The notes: generated by a model not told the origin, from the sequence alone. A DNA stretch of 64,000 nucleotides from Symbiodinium natans (GCA_905221605.1 CAJNDS010002379.1:808501-872500); one strand, 5' to 3'; shown: positions 40,213 through 49,808, counted from the first letter of the stretch. Program-made: numbers and translations.

Positions 40213-40257
40213 CAAGGGCTCCCACAAGACAGCCCTGTCAACCCTGGAGTTCAGTGT
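40213..40257 (-). CDS. Candidate exon, 15 codons
   Basis: CTACAG | 45 bp | GTGTTGAG, TLNSRVDRAVLWEPL, phase 0 at both ends. Confidence 0.45.
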
Positions 40258-40415
40258 CTGTAGTGTTTAGGGTTTAGGGTTTAGGGTTTAGGGTTTAGGG
40301 TTTAGGGTTTAGGGTTTAGGGTTTAGGGTTTAGGGTTTAGGTCTTCGGGTTTTAGGGTACATGGTTTAGGGTTTCGCTGCAAACCCTGAACTGCGAACTC
40401 GAAACTCTGCCTCGA

Positions 40416-40514
40416 AAAGCCTCAGCATTCAACAGCCCACAGAAGGGAAATTCTCATTCGCCATTGGGGATTATAAGCGCGGTGATTTGAGGTGGATTCG
40501 AAGAGGAGTGGCAC
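40416..40514 (-). CDS. Candidate exon, unknown protein
   Basis: Minus strand LVPLLFESTSNHRAYNPQ, WRMRISLLWAVEC, then a stop. Plus GKFSFAIGDYKRGDLRW is a rival. Confidence 0.35.
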
Positions 40515-40564
40515 AAGGGTTTAGGGTTAAGGGCCAGTGGCAACCATACCCCAAACTTCGTGGG

Positions 40565-40592
40565 GGGCGGGGGGGGGGGGGGGGGGGAGGGA
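40565..40592. repeat. Poly-G tract
   Basis: About 26 G with interruptions on the plus strand. Confidence 0.9.
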
Positions 40593-40928
40593 ACAGAAAA
40601 ACAAACTGGGCTCTAGGGGGCCTACACACTCCAAACCGTGAAAACCCTGAGCCTTAAAATTCTCTAAGCCCCTGCACCGTGGGGTCCGGGCTCGGGGACA
40701 CCTATGCCAAGCCCTTGAAAAAAAGAAGCCGCAGGTAGCTTGAAAGAAACCCGAAATGGAGGTTGCCAACCTGGGAGCCCCAACATAGGATTCCCTTTTT
40801 GAAGGACCCAATAAGGTACCCGGGTTTAGGGTTTAGGGTTTAGGGTTTAAGGTTTAGGGTTTAAGGTTTAGGGTTTAGGGTTTAGGGTTATAAACCGTAA
40901 AAGCCCTGAACCAAAAACCTGAAACCCA

Positions 40929-41152
40929 AACTTGGGATGTTCCCCCTTGTACTACCAGTCCTGAAAAAAAGAATAAGAATAGAGGGTACTATAACCCCTT
41001 AACCCCAAACCCTGACCCTCAACCCTAAACCCAAAACCCTAAACCCTAAACCCTAAACCCCAAACCCTAAACCCTAAACCCCAAACCCTAAACCCTAAAC
41101 CCTTGTGCCACTCCTTTTAAGGACTGTGAGGAGAAGGGGAGGATCCCAACTC
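40929..41152. mobile_element. Palindrome family I2 carrying CCCTAAA repeats
   Basis: Left arm CTTGGGATGTTCCCCCTTGTAC...CAGTCCT; right arm AGGACTGTGAGGAGAAGGGG...GATCCCAAC, inverted. Between them are about ten CCCTAAA/CCCCAAA units. Confidence 0.75.
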
Positions 41153-41165
41153 AAAAACGTGAAAC

Positions 41166-41228
41166 CCGCCAGGCCTCGATTAAGTTCGAGTACAGCGGAT
41201 GCCGCATCTCACAGAAGGAATTCCACTC
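41166..41228 (-). CDS. Candidate exon, 21 codons
   Basis: TTCAG | 63 bp | GTTTCACG, EWNSFCEMRHPLYSNLIEAW then R, phase 0 at both ends, minus strand. A convincing single exon. Confidence 0.5.
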
Positions 41229-41274
41229 CTGAACACTAAGGTTTAGGATTCAGGGTTTAGGGTGGTTGAGGGTT

Positions 41275-41475
41275 TAGGGTTTAGGGTTTAAGGTTTGGGT
41301 TTAGGGTTTAGGGTTTAGGGTTTAGGGTTTAGGGTTTAGGGTTTAGGGTTTAGGGTTTAGGGTTTAGGGTTTAGGGTTTAGGGTTTAGGGTTTAGGGTGA
41401 AGGGTCTAGGGTTTAGGGTTTAGGGTTTAGGGTTTGGGGTTTAGGGTTTAGGGTTCAGGGTTTAGGGTTCAGGGC
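41275..41475 (+). repeat. Long TTTAGGG array
   Basis: About 27 units. Confidence 0.95.
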
Positions 41476-41480
41476 TTACT

Positions 41481-41598
41481 TGGAGGATCGGGGCAGTTAG
41501 TAAGTTGGGAGATATAAGTACCTTAAGTGGGGATATAAGTAGTTGCAAGTAGAGTTCCCTCACTTAAAGCCCCACTTACTAAGTCGCCTGAACCTTTC
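41481..41598. mobile_element. Palindrome family I1-related
   Basis: CTTGGAGGATCGGGGCAGTTAGTAAG and, inverted, CTTACTAAGTCGCCTGAACC; ATATAAGTA steps inside. Confidence 0.7.
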
Positions 41599-41771
41599 AG
41601 TTGGCCCTGGTAGGGTTTGGGGTGTAGGTGGGGGCTTACGGTCTGTAGGGTTCTGGTGTTAGGGCTCGGGGCTTTATAGGGGTGAAGATAGGGTTTAGGA
41701 TTTAAGGTTCAAGGTTTAGGGTTTAGGGTGTAGGGTTTAGGGTTTAGGGTTTAGGGTGTAGGGTTTAGGGT

Positions 41772-41856
41772 TTAGGGATGGTGAGGTATACTCCAGACCC
41801 GACACCAACTTCGTAGACTTTCCTCTCATGGGCCTCTCGTGCACTCCATACACAGA
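41772..41856. CDS. Candidate exon, strand undecided
   Basis: Minus LSVYGVHERPMRGKSTKLVS; plus DGEVYSRPDTNFVDFPLMGL. Both are open end to end. Confidence 0.35.
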
Positions 41857-41926
41857 CAACCCTAAACCCCTAAACCCTAACCCTAAACCCTAAACCCATA
41901 AACCCCTAAACCCTAAACCCTTAAAC

Positions 41927-41957
41927 CGTGCAGCAAGAACGGAAATCTCTCCGAACC
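41927..41957 (-). CDS. Candidate exon, short
   Basis: CCAG | 31 bp | GTTTAAG, GSERFPFLLH plus one base. Confidence 0.35.
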
Positions 41958-41984
41958 CTGGTCGTACCACCCTGCCTAAATGGT

Positions 41985-42112
41985 CCCTAGATGTGGGCCC
42001 GTAAACGGGGACCTCGGGCATACCCAGCATATACCCTATAGCAACTCTAGGGCCCATACATCAGAAACCCTTTCAAGAAGGTAAGGGTCCATATTGAGGG
42101 ACCATGTCGAAA
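41985..42112. mobile_element. Palindrome family I4, copy at 42 kb
   Basis: GGGACCTCGGGCATACCC, TAGGGCCCATACATCAGAAACCC, AAGGTAAGGGTCCATATTGAGGG; same order as at 9505. Confidence 0.6.
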
Positions 42113-42155
42113 CCCTGAACCCTAAACCCTAAACCCTATACCCTAAACCCTAAAC

Positions 42156-42421
42156 TCCCGCCGCCCCGAATAGCATTGGCCCCGTTTTAGCACGAATCTA
42201 GGGCCAAGAGCATTTCGTGACACAAAGGTCTCAAAATCGCGGGGCTCCTGGGGCTCAACGCCTGCTGGGGCCTCCATGGCCGCCTCGAACACCTGTGAGG
42301 TTCGAGGCTTCAGGTAGTCGAATTGGTTGTGCTCTGCCACTTGGCGTTGCACCTGGCGGAAGCGCTCCGCCTCATGCCCGGCAGCGAGAATCGCCCTGGT
42401 CATGCCACGACCATCCAAACC
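42156..42421 (-). CDS. Candidate exon, 88 codons, unknown protein
   Basis: TTTAG | 266 bp | GTTTAGG: GLDGRGMTRAILAAGHEAER, FRQVQRQVAEHNQFDYLKPR, TSQVFEAAMEAPAGVEPQEP, RDFETFVSRNALGPRF and onward, two bases over. Longest minus frame of natural composition here, with a helical middle. Acceptor and donor both lie in telomeric heptamers. Starts in phase 0, matching the end of 42491-42567. Confidence 0.6.
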
Positions 42422-42490
42422 CTAAACCCTAAGCCCTAAACCCTAAACCCTAAACCCTAAACCCTAAACCCTAAACCCTAAACCCTAAAC

Positions 42491-42567
42491 CTTCAGGATT
42501 CCGCATGGCGAAGAGGTCTGCGCGCGCGGAAAATCAGCCGAGTTTTCCGTGGGCTGGGCCTGGCTCC
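42491..42567 (-). CDS. Candidate exon upstream of 42156-42421
   Basis: CTAGCAG | 77 bp | GTTTAGG: two bases, SQAQPTENSADFPRAQTS, SPCGILK, phase 0 at the donor. The intron 42422-42490 is about ten CCCTAAA units and nothing else, so an array alone would be spliced out. Confidence 0.5.
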
Positions 42568-42817
42568 CTGCTAGGCTTGCCAGGCAAGCCCTTTAGGGTT
42601 CAGGGGTTTAGGGTTTAGGGTTGAGGGTTTGGGGTTTAGGCTTGCCAGGCCCTTGACCAGCGGGCCCCGAAGCATGCAGAAGAGGGTTTAAGGTTTAGGG
42701 TTCAGGGGTTTGGGGTTTAGGGTTTAGGGTTTAGGGTTCTGGGGTCTAGGGTCTAGGGTTGGCGGCTTGGATCCATAAACCTAAGCTCTAAACTCTGAAC
42801 GCCCCTGGAATCCCAAC

Positions 42818-42850
42818 CTCGAATGCCCTGCAGCCCCAAAAGCGAAGCTC
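42818..42850 (-). CDS. Candidate exon, 11 codons
   Basis: CTGCAG | 33 bp | GTTGGG, ELRFWGCRAFE. Confidence 0.35.
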
Positions 42851-42939
42851 CTGCAGGGTTCAGCGATCAGGGTTTAGGGTTAGGGTGTAGGTTTTAGGGT
42901 TTAGGGTTTAGGGTTTAGGGTTTAGTGATTAAACCCGAC

Positions 42940-43007
42940 CCAAAGGTCCTGCTTGATGTTCTCGTGGTCGGCGCCGAACGATCGGAAGAGCACCCTGGGC
43001 AGTTGAT
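42940..43007 (-). CDS. Candidate exon, unknown protein
   Basis: CTAAG | 68 bp | GTCGGG: two bases, QLPRVLFRSFGADHENIK, QDLW, phase 0 at the donor, minus strand. Confidence 0.45.
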
Positions 43008-43145
43008 CTTAGTTGCTGAGTTCATAAGCCTCCAAAAAAGCGCAGACTTTCGGTTCTATAGGGTTTAGGGTTTAGGGTTTTGGGTTTAGGGTTTAAGGTT
43101 TAGGGTTTAGGGTTTAGGGTTGAGGGTTGAGGGTTGAGGGTTTAG

Positions 43146-43243
43146 GGACAGAAGGAGGGGAGCCTCAGAAGGTTCCTTGGGGAAGAGGTATGAAGGGGTT
43201 GAACGCAACAGCTTCGACATTCACCTTCCAATTTGTACTCTTC
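43146..43243 (-). CDS. Candidate exon, Cys-containing
   Basis: Minus YKLEGECRSCCVQPLHTSSP then RNLLRLPSFCP. Confidence 0.35.
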
Positions 43244-43597
43244 TCATGCCGTTCGGTTTAGGGTTAAGCGTTAAGGGTTTAGGGTTTAGGGTTCAGGGTT
43301 TAGGGTTTAGGGTTTAGGGTTTGGGGTTTAGGGGTTAGGGTTTAGGGTTTGGGGTCTGGGGTTTGGGGTTTTGGGATTTGGGTTTAGGGTTTAGAACCTA
43401 GGACTTAAAGGGTGCCCCTTGTTGGTGTAGCGGGGCTTATAAGGGACCCTAAACCCTAAAACAAGGGAATAAGAGGCATACTCTGGGTCCTAACCTTTCT
43501 TGGCCTGGAGCTAGTCTCCTCCAGGGCAGGTCCTAAACCCTAAACCCTGAACCCTAAACCCTAAACCCTGTGTCTTTGCATCAGAAGACTCAAAATA

Positions 43598-43698
43598 TGG
43601 GTAGTATCCTATATTGGGGTCCCTTTTTAATTAAAGGGTGCCGCCTTACAATGGGTACCCACAAAGGGGGCCCAATTTAGAGAACTACCGTTGAACTA
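43598..43698. mobile_element. Palindrome family I5, copy at 43.6 kb
   Basis: GGGTAGTATCCTATATTGGG and, inverted, CCCAATTTAGAGAACTACC; GGTCCCTTTTTAATTAAAGG inside. Confidence 0.75.
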
Positions 43699-43714
43699 CC
43701 CATATGTAGGCCAG

Positions 43715-43851
43715 GGTGGAGCACAGCGGGCGGCAACACTGCAAAGCTGTGAACCGAAGGAGGATATGAAGATGAAGGAGAAGCAAGAGAGCAGAATATC
43801 CCCTATAGAACTGAAAGTGTACACTTTTTTGGGGCTTATGAACTCAACTAA
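43715..43851 (+). CDS. Candidate plus-strand exon with GTAAGA donor
   Basis: GGCCAG | 137 bp | GTAAGATCC: GGAQRAATLQSCEPKEDMKM, KEKQESRISPIELKVYTF, LGLMNST, two bases. K/E/M composition is natural, and the donor is good. It follows the I5 palindrome directly. Minus frames here are Leu/Phe/Ser-rich shadows. Confidence 0.45.
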
Positions 43852-43974
43852 GTAAGATCCCCTTGTGAGCATCGGAAGTTACTCCAGGCAGAAGCGAGAA
43901 AGCCCGTGTGCCAGCTAGCTTGGAGGGGCAGATCCTGCCCGACGAACGGGTGGGACTGATTTAGGGTTTGGGGT

Positions 43975-44165
43975 TTGCACAGGTTTTTTCACATCCTGGC
44001 AGAGCCAGCCACTCTCCGAGACTGGAGTCTGGAAGAGTAGGACCTGCAGAGGACATGACAGAATCAACAGCAGTGAACTTGAACGCGGCCGCCGCAGAAT
44101 GAGTTGTCAGTCTGCCTCCACGAAGGAGAGCATGCGGCCCGCAACTATGGCCACTCACTCACACT
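43975..44165 (-). CDS. Candidate coding block, strand contested
   Basis: Minus LTTHSAAAAFKFTAVDSVMS then SAGPTLPDSSLGEWLALPGC; plus FFHILAEPATLRDWSLE after CACAG, and an 87-codon plus frame also crosses. Not resolved. Confidence 0.35.
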
Positions 44166-44241
44166 GCACCGTCGCGGTTCACAACGAACACGTACTGAAA
44201 CTCAGAACGGGAATTAGGTGCTCTATGTCCTCGTTCAAGGG
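44163..44241 (-). CDS. Candidate exon with GTGAGTG donor
   Basis: TCTAG | 79 bp | GTGAGTGAG: two bases, LERGHRAPNSRSEFQYVFVV, NRDGA, two bases. Strong donor; beta-strand-like YVFVVNRDG. Confidence 0.5.
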
Positions 44242-44446
44242 CTAGAAAGAGGGGGGTAAGGTCTGGAATTCCCCCACATTCCATAGGAGTAGCAAACGTG
44301 GCTGTTTAAGCAGCCCTAATTATACGGCAAAGCCCCGAACCCTAAATCCTAAACCCCAAACCCTTGTATCCTAAACCCTAAAGCCTGAACTCCAAACCCT
44401 AACCCCTAAACTCCAAACCCTAACCCCTAAACCCTAAACCCCAAAC

Positions 44447-44476
44447 TCGCAATTGCGCGTCCTCTTGCGGCTTGCC
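44447..44476 (-). CDS. Candidate exon, 10 codons
   Basis: CCTAG | 30 bp | GTTTGG, GKPQEDAQLR. Confidence 0.35.
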
Positions 44477-44726
44477 CTAGGCATTTAGGGTTTAGGGTTT
44501 AGGGTTTAGGGTTTAGGGTTTAGGGTTTAGGGTTTAGGGTTTAGGGTTTGGGGTTTAGGGTTTAGGGTTTAGGGGTTTTAGACCTGTCCTCGAACCTTTG
44601 TCGGACTTGGGGTTGATGGTTTGAGGGGTTTGAGGGGATTGAGGGCTAAACCCTAATTAAACCCTAAACCCTCTAAACCCTAAACCCTAAACCCTAAACC
44701 CTAAACCCTAAACCCTAAACCCTACA

Positions 44727-44996
44727 CGCGAGCGTCGCACCTGTCGAAACCCTCTGAGACCTCAACCCGAAGAAACGACCCAACACTTGAAGACTCAAGG
44801 GTGTAGGGTTTAGGGTTAAATTAGGGTTTAGGGTCTAGGGACTTGAAGACTCAAGAACCCTAAACCCCAAACCCCAAACCCCAAACCCTAAACCCTAAAC
44901 CCTAAACCCTAAACCCTAAACCTCCCTACTGTGGAAAGTTCTTTAGTGAAAGGCAGCGCAGTTGGGTGCCCGGCGCGAACTTTCGCTTCGCACGCT
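44727..44996 (-). CDS. Two short candidate exons
   Basis: 44930-44996: CTCCAG then RAKRKFAPGTQLRCLSLKNF. 44727-44753: TCTCAG | RVSTGATLA | GTGTAG. Between them lie decayed and exact CCCTAAA repeats. Confidence 0.35.
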
Positions 44997-45254
44997 GGAG
45001 GGTCTGGGGGAGGGGCGGCATCGGGAGTTGCAGTCGTGTAGGGGCTTTGGGTCTAAGAGGCTTGTAAGAATTTGGGTTTAGGGTTTAGGGTTTAGGGTTT
45101 AGGGTGTTTAGGGTGTTTAGGGTGTTTAGGGTGTTTAGGGTTTTTTAGGGTCCGCCGACCCTGGCGGCGTGTTGGATGGGAAAAGGAGGTGAAAACCTCC
45201 CTCTTTCCCTCCTTACCCCCCCAAAACGCAGGGGGGGGGGGGGTGGGGGGGTCG

Positions 45255-45345
45255 GTGCACATTTTTTCGTGGAGGACGGCGCCACCCGCACAGCGTAAAC
45301 AGGCGTTCAAGCACAGGGCAAAATCAGCGTTTTTGGACCCCCCCC
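45255..45345 (-). CDS. Candidate exon next to the poly-C tract
   Basis: Minus NADFALCLNACLRCAGGAVL then HEKMC. Lies directly downstream (minus sense) of about 170 G. Cys-rich. Confidence 0.4.
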
Positions 45346-45373
45346 CACCTCCCCCCCCACCCTCACCCCCTCC

Positions 45374-45549
<176 letters not shown>

Positions 45550-45619
45550 ACCCCCACCCCCGCCCCACCCCCCCCCACCGCCTGTCTTTTTGGCTTGCGC
45601 TTGTCCTGACCCCCCCAAC

Positions 45620-45706
45620 GTTTCACAAGAACTCTGCCGAGCAGGCTGGGATAGACCTCTCAACTATGCTCCAGCGGGGTCGGCGGCTTGAGCCGGAGGC
45701 TCTTAA
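45620..45706 (-). CDS. Two short candidate exons
   Basis: TTTAAG then SLRLKPPTPLEHS (about 45664-45706); CCCAG then PARQSSCET before GTTGGG (about 45620-45646). Confidence 0.3.
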
Positions 45707-45710
45707 ATTT

Positions 45711-45775
45711 ATAGGGTTTATAGGGTTTATAGGGTTTATAGGGTTTATAGGGTTTATAGGGTTTAGGGTTTAGGG
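45711..45775 (+). repeat. 9-bp repeat TTTATAGGG
   Basis: Six exact copies, then TTTAGGG twice: an expanded telomeric unit. Confidence 0.95.
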
Positions 45776-46132
45776 CCTGAGCGTTTTTCCGGGTACAAGG
45801 GCTTTCAGCGGCTTGGGCGTACCAATTTGAAAAGGGTCTACACATATATATTTTTTCTATGTGTAGGCTTCAATACAGAAAACCTACAGGAAAAGCAGGC
45901 TCCAGAAGGCTCAGGCAGGGTTCAGAATTCGGGTTCGGGCCTCAAAGGAATCAGGGCATCAATTCCGGGACATGGGTTCGGGATGAGGGTTGAGGGGCTC
46001 AGGGTTCATCTCGACCCTAAACCCTAAACCCTAAGCCCTAAACCCTAAACCCTAAACCCTAAACCCTAAACCCTAAACCCCGAACCCTAAACCCTAAAGT
46101 AGGTCGACTTGCAGGTAGGGCTAGGGGTTAGG

Positions 46133-46200
46133 GGCCGCACTTCTCCCAACCCAGACTTCGGTCCATACTGGCGCCCCAAGTGCTGCCCAAGTCTTTGCTA
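46133..46200 (-). CDS. Candidate exon, unknown protein
   Basis: ACTAG, one base, KDLGSTWGASMDRSLGWEK. Confidence 0.35.
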
Positions 46201-46296
46201 GTTAGGTACATGGACCTCTAGAGGATCACCCCAAACCCTAAACCCTAAACCCTAAAACCTAAACTCTAAACCCTAAACCCTAAACCCTAAACCCTA

Positions 46297-46345
46297 ACAG
46301 CCAAGGGGCCGCGACAAGGTGGAAAACGGCTGGAAACATCCTCAG
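46297..46345 (-). CDS. Candidate exon, short
   Basis: CTGAG, one base, MFPAVFHLVAAPW before GTTAGG. Confidence 0.35.
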
Positions 46346-46388
46346 GGCTTCGCGGGTTCGGGTTTAGGGTTTAGGGTTCAGGGTTCAG

Positions 46389-46498
46389 GGTACTTAGTAT
46401 GTGGGGGTATAAGCAAGGCACCTAATTTGTAAAACTACACATCCCCGATAAAGGTACTTATATCCCTACTTACTAAGTGTCCCGTGCCTCCAAGCAGG
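46389..46498. mobile_element. Palindrome family I1-related
   Basis: TACTTAGTATGTGGGGGTATAAG and, inverted, CTTATATCCCTACTTACTAAG; ends with CGTGCCTCCAAG. Confidence 0.7.
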
Positions 46499-46679
46499 GT
46501 ATAGGAGGTCTCAGTGTTGTAAGTGGGGTTAGGGTTTAGAGTTTAGGGTAAGTTCCATGAAGCTGGAACAGACACCTTCTTAACATCTAAACCATCTAAG
46601 CATAAGCCCTAAAGCCCACCCTAAACCCTAAACTCCCTAAACCCTAAACCCGCTAAACTCCCTAAACCGCCTAAACTCC

Positions 46680-46812
46680 CTAAACCCCCTAAACCCTAAA
46701 CCCTAAACCCTAAACCCTAAACCCTAAACCCTAAACCCTAAACCCTAAACCCTAAACCCTAAACCCTAAACCTAAACCCCCCCCCTACCTTGCCTCCCCC
46801 AAAGAAGGGCCG
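46680..46812 (-). CDS. 8-codon exon candidate with array intron
   Basis: At 46789-46812, TGTCAG | RPFFGGGK | GTAGGG; the remainder of the span (46680-46788) is the downstream CCCTAAA array that would start the intron. Confidence 0.3.
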
Positions 46813-46894
46813 CTGACATGCCCAAAGGCCCGAATCACAGAAGTGCCTAAACCCAACCCTTAGGATCCCTACATAGTCCAAGGAATATTCCTTA

Positions 46895-46990
46895 ATTAAG
46901 GGTTTAGGGTTTAGGGTTTAGGGTTTAGGGTTTAGGGTTTAGGGTTTAGGGTTTAGGGTTTAGGGTTTAGGGTTTAGGGTTTAGGGTTTA
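46895..46990 (+). repeat. TTTAGGG array
   Basis: About 13 exact units. Confidence 0.95.
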
Positions 46991-47069
46991 TTGGGCTCTT
47001 TGGGAATCAAGACCCGGCCTAGTGGGCCAACTTCCTCGTGGTGCGCAACGCTTCAGACTTTACAAACCC

Positions 47070-47430
47070 CTGAACCCCTTACCCCCAAAACCTAAATCCC
47101 TCTCACCTAAATCCAAAACCCTAAACTCCTAAACCCAATACCCCTAAACCCTTAAACCCCTCAACCCCTCAAGCCCTAAACCCCTCAACCCCGAAGCCCC
47201 TATACCACTAAGCCCTAAACCCCTCAACCCCTCCAGCCCTCCTAAACCCTGAACCCCTAAACCCTAAATCCTAAACCCCTCAAGCCCTCCTAAACCCTAA
47301 ACCCCTAAACCCTAGACCCCTCAACCCCTCAGCCCTTCAACCCTTCAAGCCCTCCTAACCCCTAAACCCTAAACCCTAAACCCTAAACCCTCAATCCTAA
47401 ACCCTAAACTCTAAACGCTAAACCCCTGAA
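47070..47430 (-). repeat. Decayed CCCCTAAA/CCCTCAA repeats
   Basis: 8-10-mers with CCCTCAACC and CAAGCCCTCCTAAACC recurring three times, so a longer unit of about 60 bp was duplicated. No frame. Confidence 0.8.
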
Positions 47431-47440
47431 CCCCCAACAC

Positions 47441-47507
47441 CCCAGGGCCCCGACATAATCGTCGACCCTTTTAGGCCGACTGCCTCTGCCTTGTCCGTGT
47501 ACCGCAC
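47441..47507 (-). CDS. Candidate exon, 22 codons
   Basis: TTCCAG | 67 bp | GTGTTGG, VRYTDKAEAVGLKGSTIMSG then PW, one base. Confidence 0.45.
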
Positions 47508-47837
47508 CTGGAAGGGCTTAGGCTTTAGGGCTTAGGTTTAGGGTTTAGGGTTTAGGGCTTAGGGCTTAGGGTTTAGGGCTTAGGGTTTAGGGTTTAGGGT
47601 TTGGGTTTAGGGTTTAGGGTTAGGATTTAGGGTTGAGGGTTCAGGGTTTAGGGCTTAGGGGGGCTAGAGGTTTTGAGCTTCAGCGGTGTCGGGGGCCAGG
47701 TAAAAGGGCTCAGGGCTTAGGGTTTTTGCCGGAAGTTCCGAAACATGTACCTTATCGGCATGTGGCCTGGGTGTAAAGTTTTGGCTGCCCATAGAACCAT
47801 AGATCGAAAGAAGATATTTCATACTACCTTGAGTTTA

Positions 47838-48000
47838 GGGAAACGATACATCGTTAAACCCTGCTGAACAAGCTTCGCAACCGCGCGGGTCGCGCTCGCG
47901 AGCCAGGTCGACGTCGCTTTTCAGGAGCGTCGCCCACTTCTCTCCATTCCCGAAGGGTCCATGTACCCATGTAGTATATACTTGGGCCCTAAAGCGAACC
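47838..48000 (-). CDS. Candidate exon, unknown protein
   Basis: Minus VHGPFGNGEKWATLLKSDVD then LARERDPRGCEACSAGFND. Good composition; the upstream edge runs into AT-richer DNA. Confidence 0.4.
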
Positions 48001-48109
48001 CTAAAACTGCAACGCGCAAAACTCCCAAAGCTTCTTAGACCACGCAAACTTAAGCCTTACGGCCCTCAACCCTAAGCACTAAGCCCTAAACCCTAAACCC
48101 CAAGCCGCC

Positions 48110-48278
48110 TCAACCCTAAACCCTAAACCCTAAACCCTAAACCCTAAACCCTAAACCCCAAACCCGAAACCCTAAACCCTAAACCCTAAACCCTAAACAC
48201 TAAACCCTAAACCCTAAACCCTAAACCCTAAACCCTAAACCCTAAACCCTAAACCCTAAACCCTAAACCCTAAACCCT
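48110..48278 (-). repeat. Long CCCTAAA array
   Basis: About 24 units. Confidence 0.96.
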
Positions 48279-48282
48279 GCAC

Positions 48283-48328
48283 CTGCCTCGGACGGAAGCT
48301 GCAACTTCTTCATTGCCAACTCCAAGAC
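48283..48328 (-). CDS. Candidate exon, 15 codons
   Basis: GCAG | 46 bp | GTGCAGG, VLELAMKKLQLPSEA plus one base; amphipathic helix. Confidence 0.45.
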
Positions 48329-48399
48329 CTGCTTGTACCAGGGTTGAGAAGGGGCTTTGGGGTTTAGGGTTTAGGGTTTAGGGTTGTGTAGGGGGTTGG

Positions 48400-48650
48400 T
48401 CCCTTACCCCTTGTTTTAAGGGATGTAAAGGGATCCGAAGTATGGGCCCCTTATCGTGTGTAGTGTATATAAGGGATATGAAGTAGGGTTTATTATTTCT
48501 TGTATCCCCAAAAGGCCACCCAGCATATACACTCACCAATTTTAAAAAGGAACCTTATATACACTCACCAAAAACAGTAATATAAACCCTGCTTCATATA
48601 TAACAAGGGACCCAAACCAAGGGCCCATAGTTCAGATGCCCTATCGAATG
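48400..48650. mobile_element. I4 palindrome with a nested I7 palindrome
   Basis: Outer I4 arms GGGATCCGAAGTATGGGCCC (48428) and AAGGGCCCATAGTTCAGATG (48626). Inside, 48478-48605 is a complete I7 element with ends TATGAAGTAGGGTTTAT and ATAAACCCTGCTTCATA. Confidence 0.85.
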
Positions 48651-49101
48651 AGTGGAGGGGGGGGGGGTTTAGGGTTTAGGAAGTTTAGGGTTTAGGGGAA
48701 GCTTCGGGTGGTAGGGGGAAGCTTCGGATTTAGGGGGAAGTTGAGGGCTTAGGGTTTATGTAGGGTTTAGGAAGTTTAGGATATAGAGTTTAAAGGTTTA
48801 GGACGGTCTGTGTAGGGTGTACATGGGCTTTGGAAGCTGGTGCCAAATAGGTTAGGGTTCAGGGTTGCGGGTTGAGGGCTTAGGGGTCAGGGAGGATTTG
48901 GGATTTGAGACTGCCCTTTTGATGGTAGATTAACCCGAAACCCTGAACCCTCCAAACCCTAAACCCTAAGCCCGAAACCCTGAACTCGAAACCCTAAGCC
49001 CTAAGCCCGAAACCCTACACCTTAAACCCTAAACCCTAAACCCTAAACCCTAAACCCTAAACCCTAAACCCTAAACCCTAGCTGTTTCTAGTGTTTCGGG
49101 T

Positions 49102-49176
49102 CTCAAGGTTGGGGGCTGCAGATCGCATCGGGCTCAGCGCCCTTGAAGCCATGCCGCAACTTTCCTCCCCAACAGC
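49102..49176 (-). CDS. Candidate exon, unknown protein
   Basis: GCCAAG, then AVGEESCGMASRALSPMRSA and APNLE. Confidence 0.4.
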
Positions 49177-49303
49177 CTTGGCAAACACACCCTAAACCCT
49201 AAACCCTAAATTCTGAAACCCTAAACCCTAAACCCTAAACCCTAAACAAGGAAACCCCAACAGCCTAAGCCCCATAACCCACCTGACGAACCCTACTTAC
49301 TAC

Positions 49304-49382
49304 GTCAAAAGTGCTTCCAAGTGCCTTGTTCATCTCGGCTTTGACCTCCTCGTCCTGTACCTTGTCTGAGGAAGTCTGCTTT
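49304..49382 (-). CDS. Candidate exon, 26 codons
   Basis: GCATAG | 79 bp | GTAGTAAG: one base, KQTSSDKVQDEEVKAEMNKA, LGSTFD, phase 0 at the donor. Charged helical composition and a good donor. Confidence 0.55.
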
Positions 49383-49544
49383 CTATGCCCACTTTGTACT
49401 GGTACGAGGCTAAACACATGGTTCAGGCAATTTGTTCAGAGCCCACAATCCTACCCCCACCCCAGCCCACCCCAGCCCACCCAAGCCCACCCCAGCCCAG
49501 CCCACCCCAGCCCAGCCCAGCCCAGCAAAGCCCAGCCCAGCCCA

Positions 49545-49665
49545 CCCCCCCCCCCCCCCAAAAAAAAAAACCTAAGAAATAAAAAAAAGAAAATATAAGT
49601 TGCTATTAATAAACATACAAAGTAAAGACTAATAATAAGTAAGAATAATCGCATTCCTAAACGAT
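49545..49665. other. Poly-C, poly-A and AT-rich segment
   Basis: C13 at about 49546, A11 next, then AT-rich sequence with no frame worth calling; preceded by CCCAGCCCA repeats at 49450-49545. Confidence 0.7.
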
Positions 49666-49748
49666 AAGCCCGAAGCCCTAAACCCTAAGCCCTAAGCCCT
49701 AAGCCCTAAACCCTAAACCCTAAACCCTGGCCCTAAACCTAAAACTCA

Positions 49749-49808
49749 GTGCCGGGCCAGACGGAAGGACCGGACGGCCAGCTTCTGCTGCTCTTTCTCG
49801 CCGCCCAC
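49749..49808 (-). CDS. Candidate exon, possibly C-terminal
   Basis: ACGCAG, then VGGEKEQQKLAVRSFRLARH followed by TGA, which may be a stop or part of a GA donor. Confidence 0.5.

Noticed and set aside
37668-40734. A plus-strand gene of about 12 phase-compatible exons
   Set aside because: I could choose AG and GT sites freely to keep phase, and equal or better minus-strand exons cover the same islands. The chain is not evidence.
49311-49654. Plus and minus frames over CCCAGCCCA and poly-A DNA
   Set aside because: Low-complexity translations; the island at 49304-49382 reads better on the minus strand.
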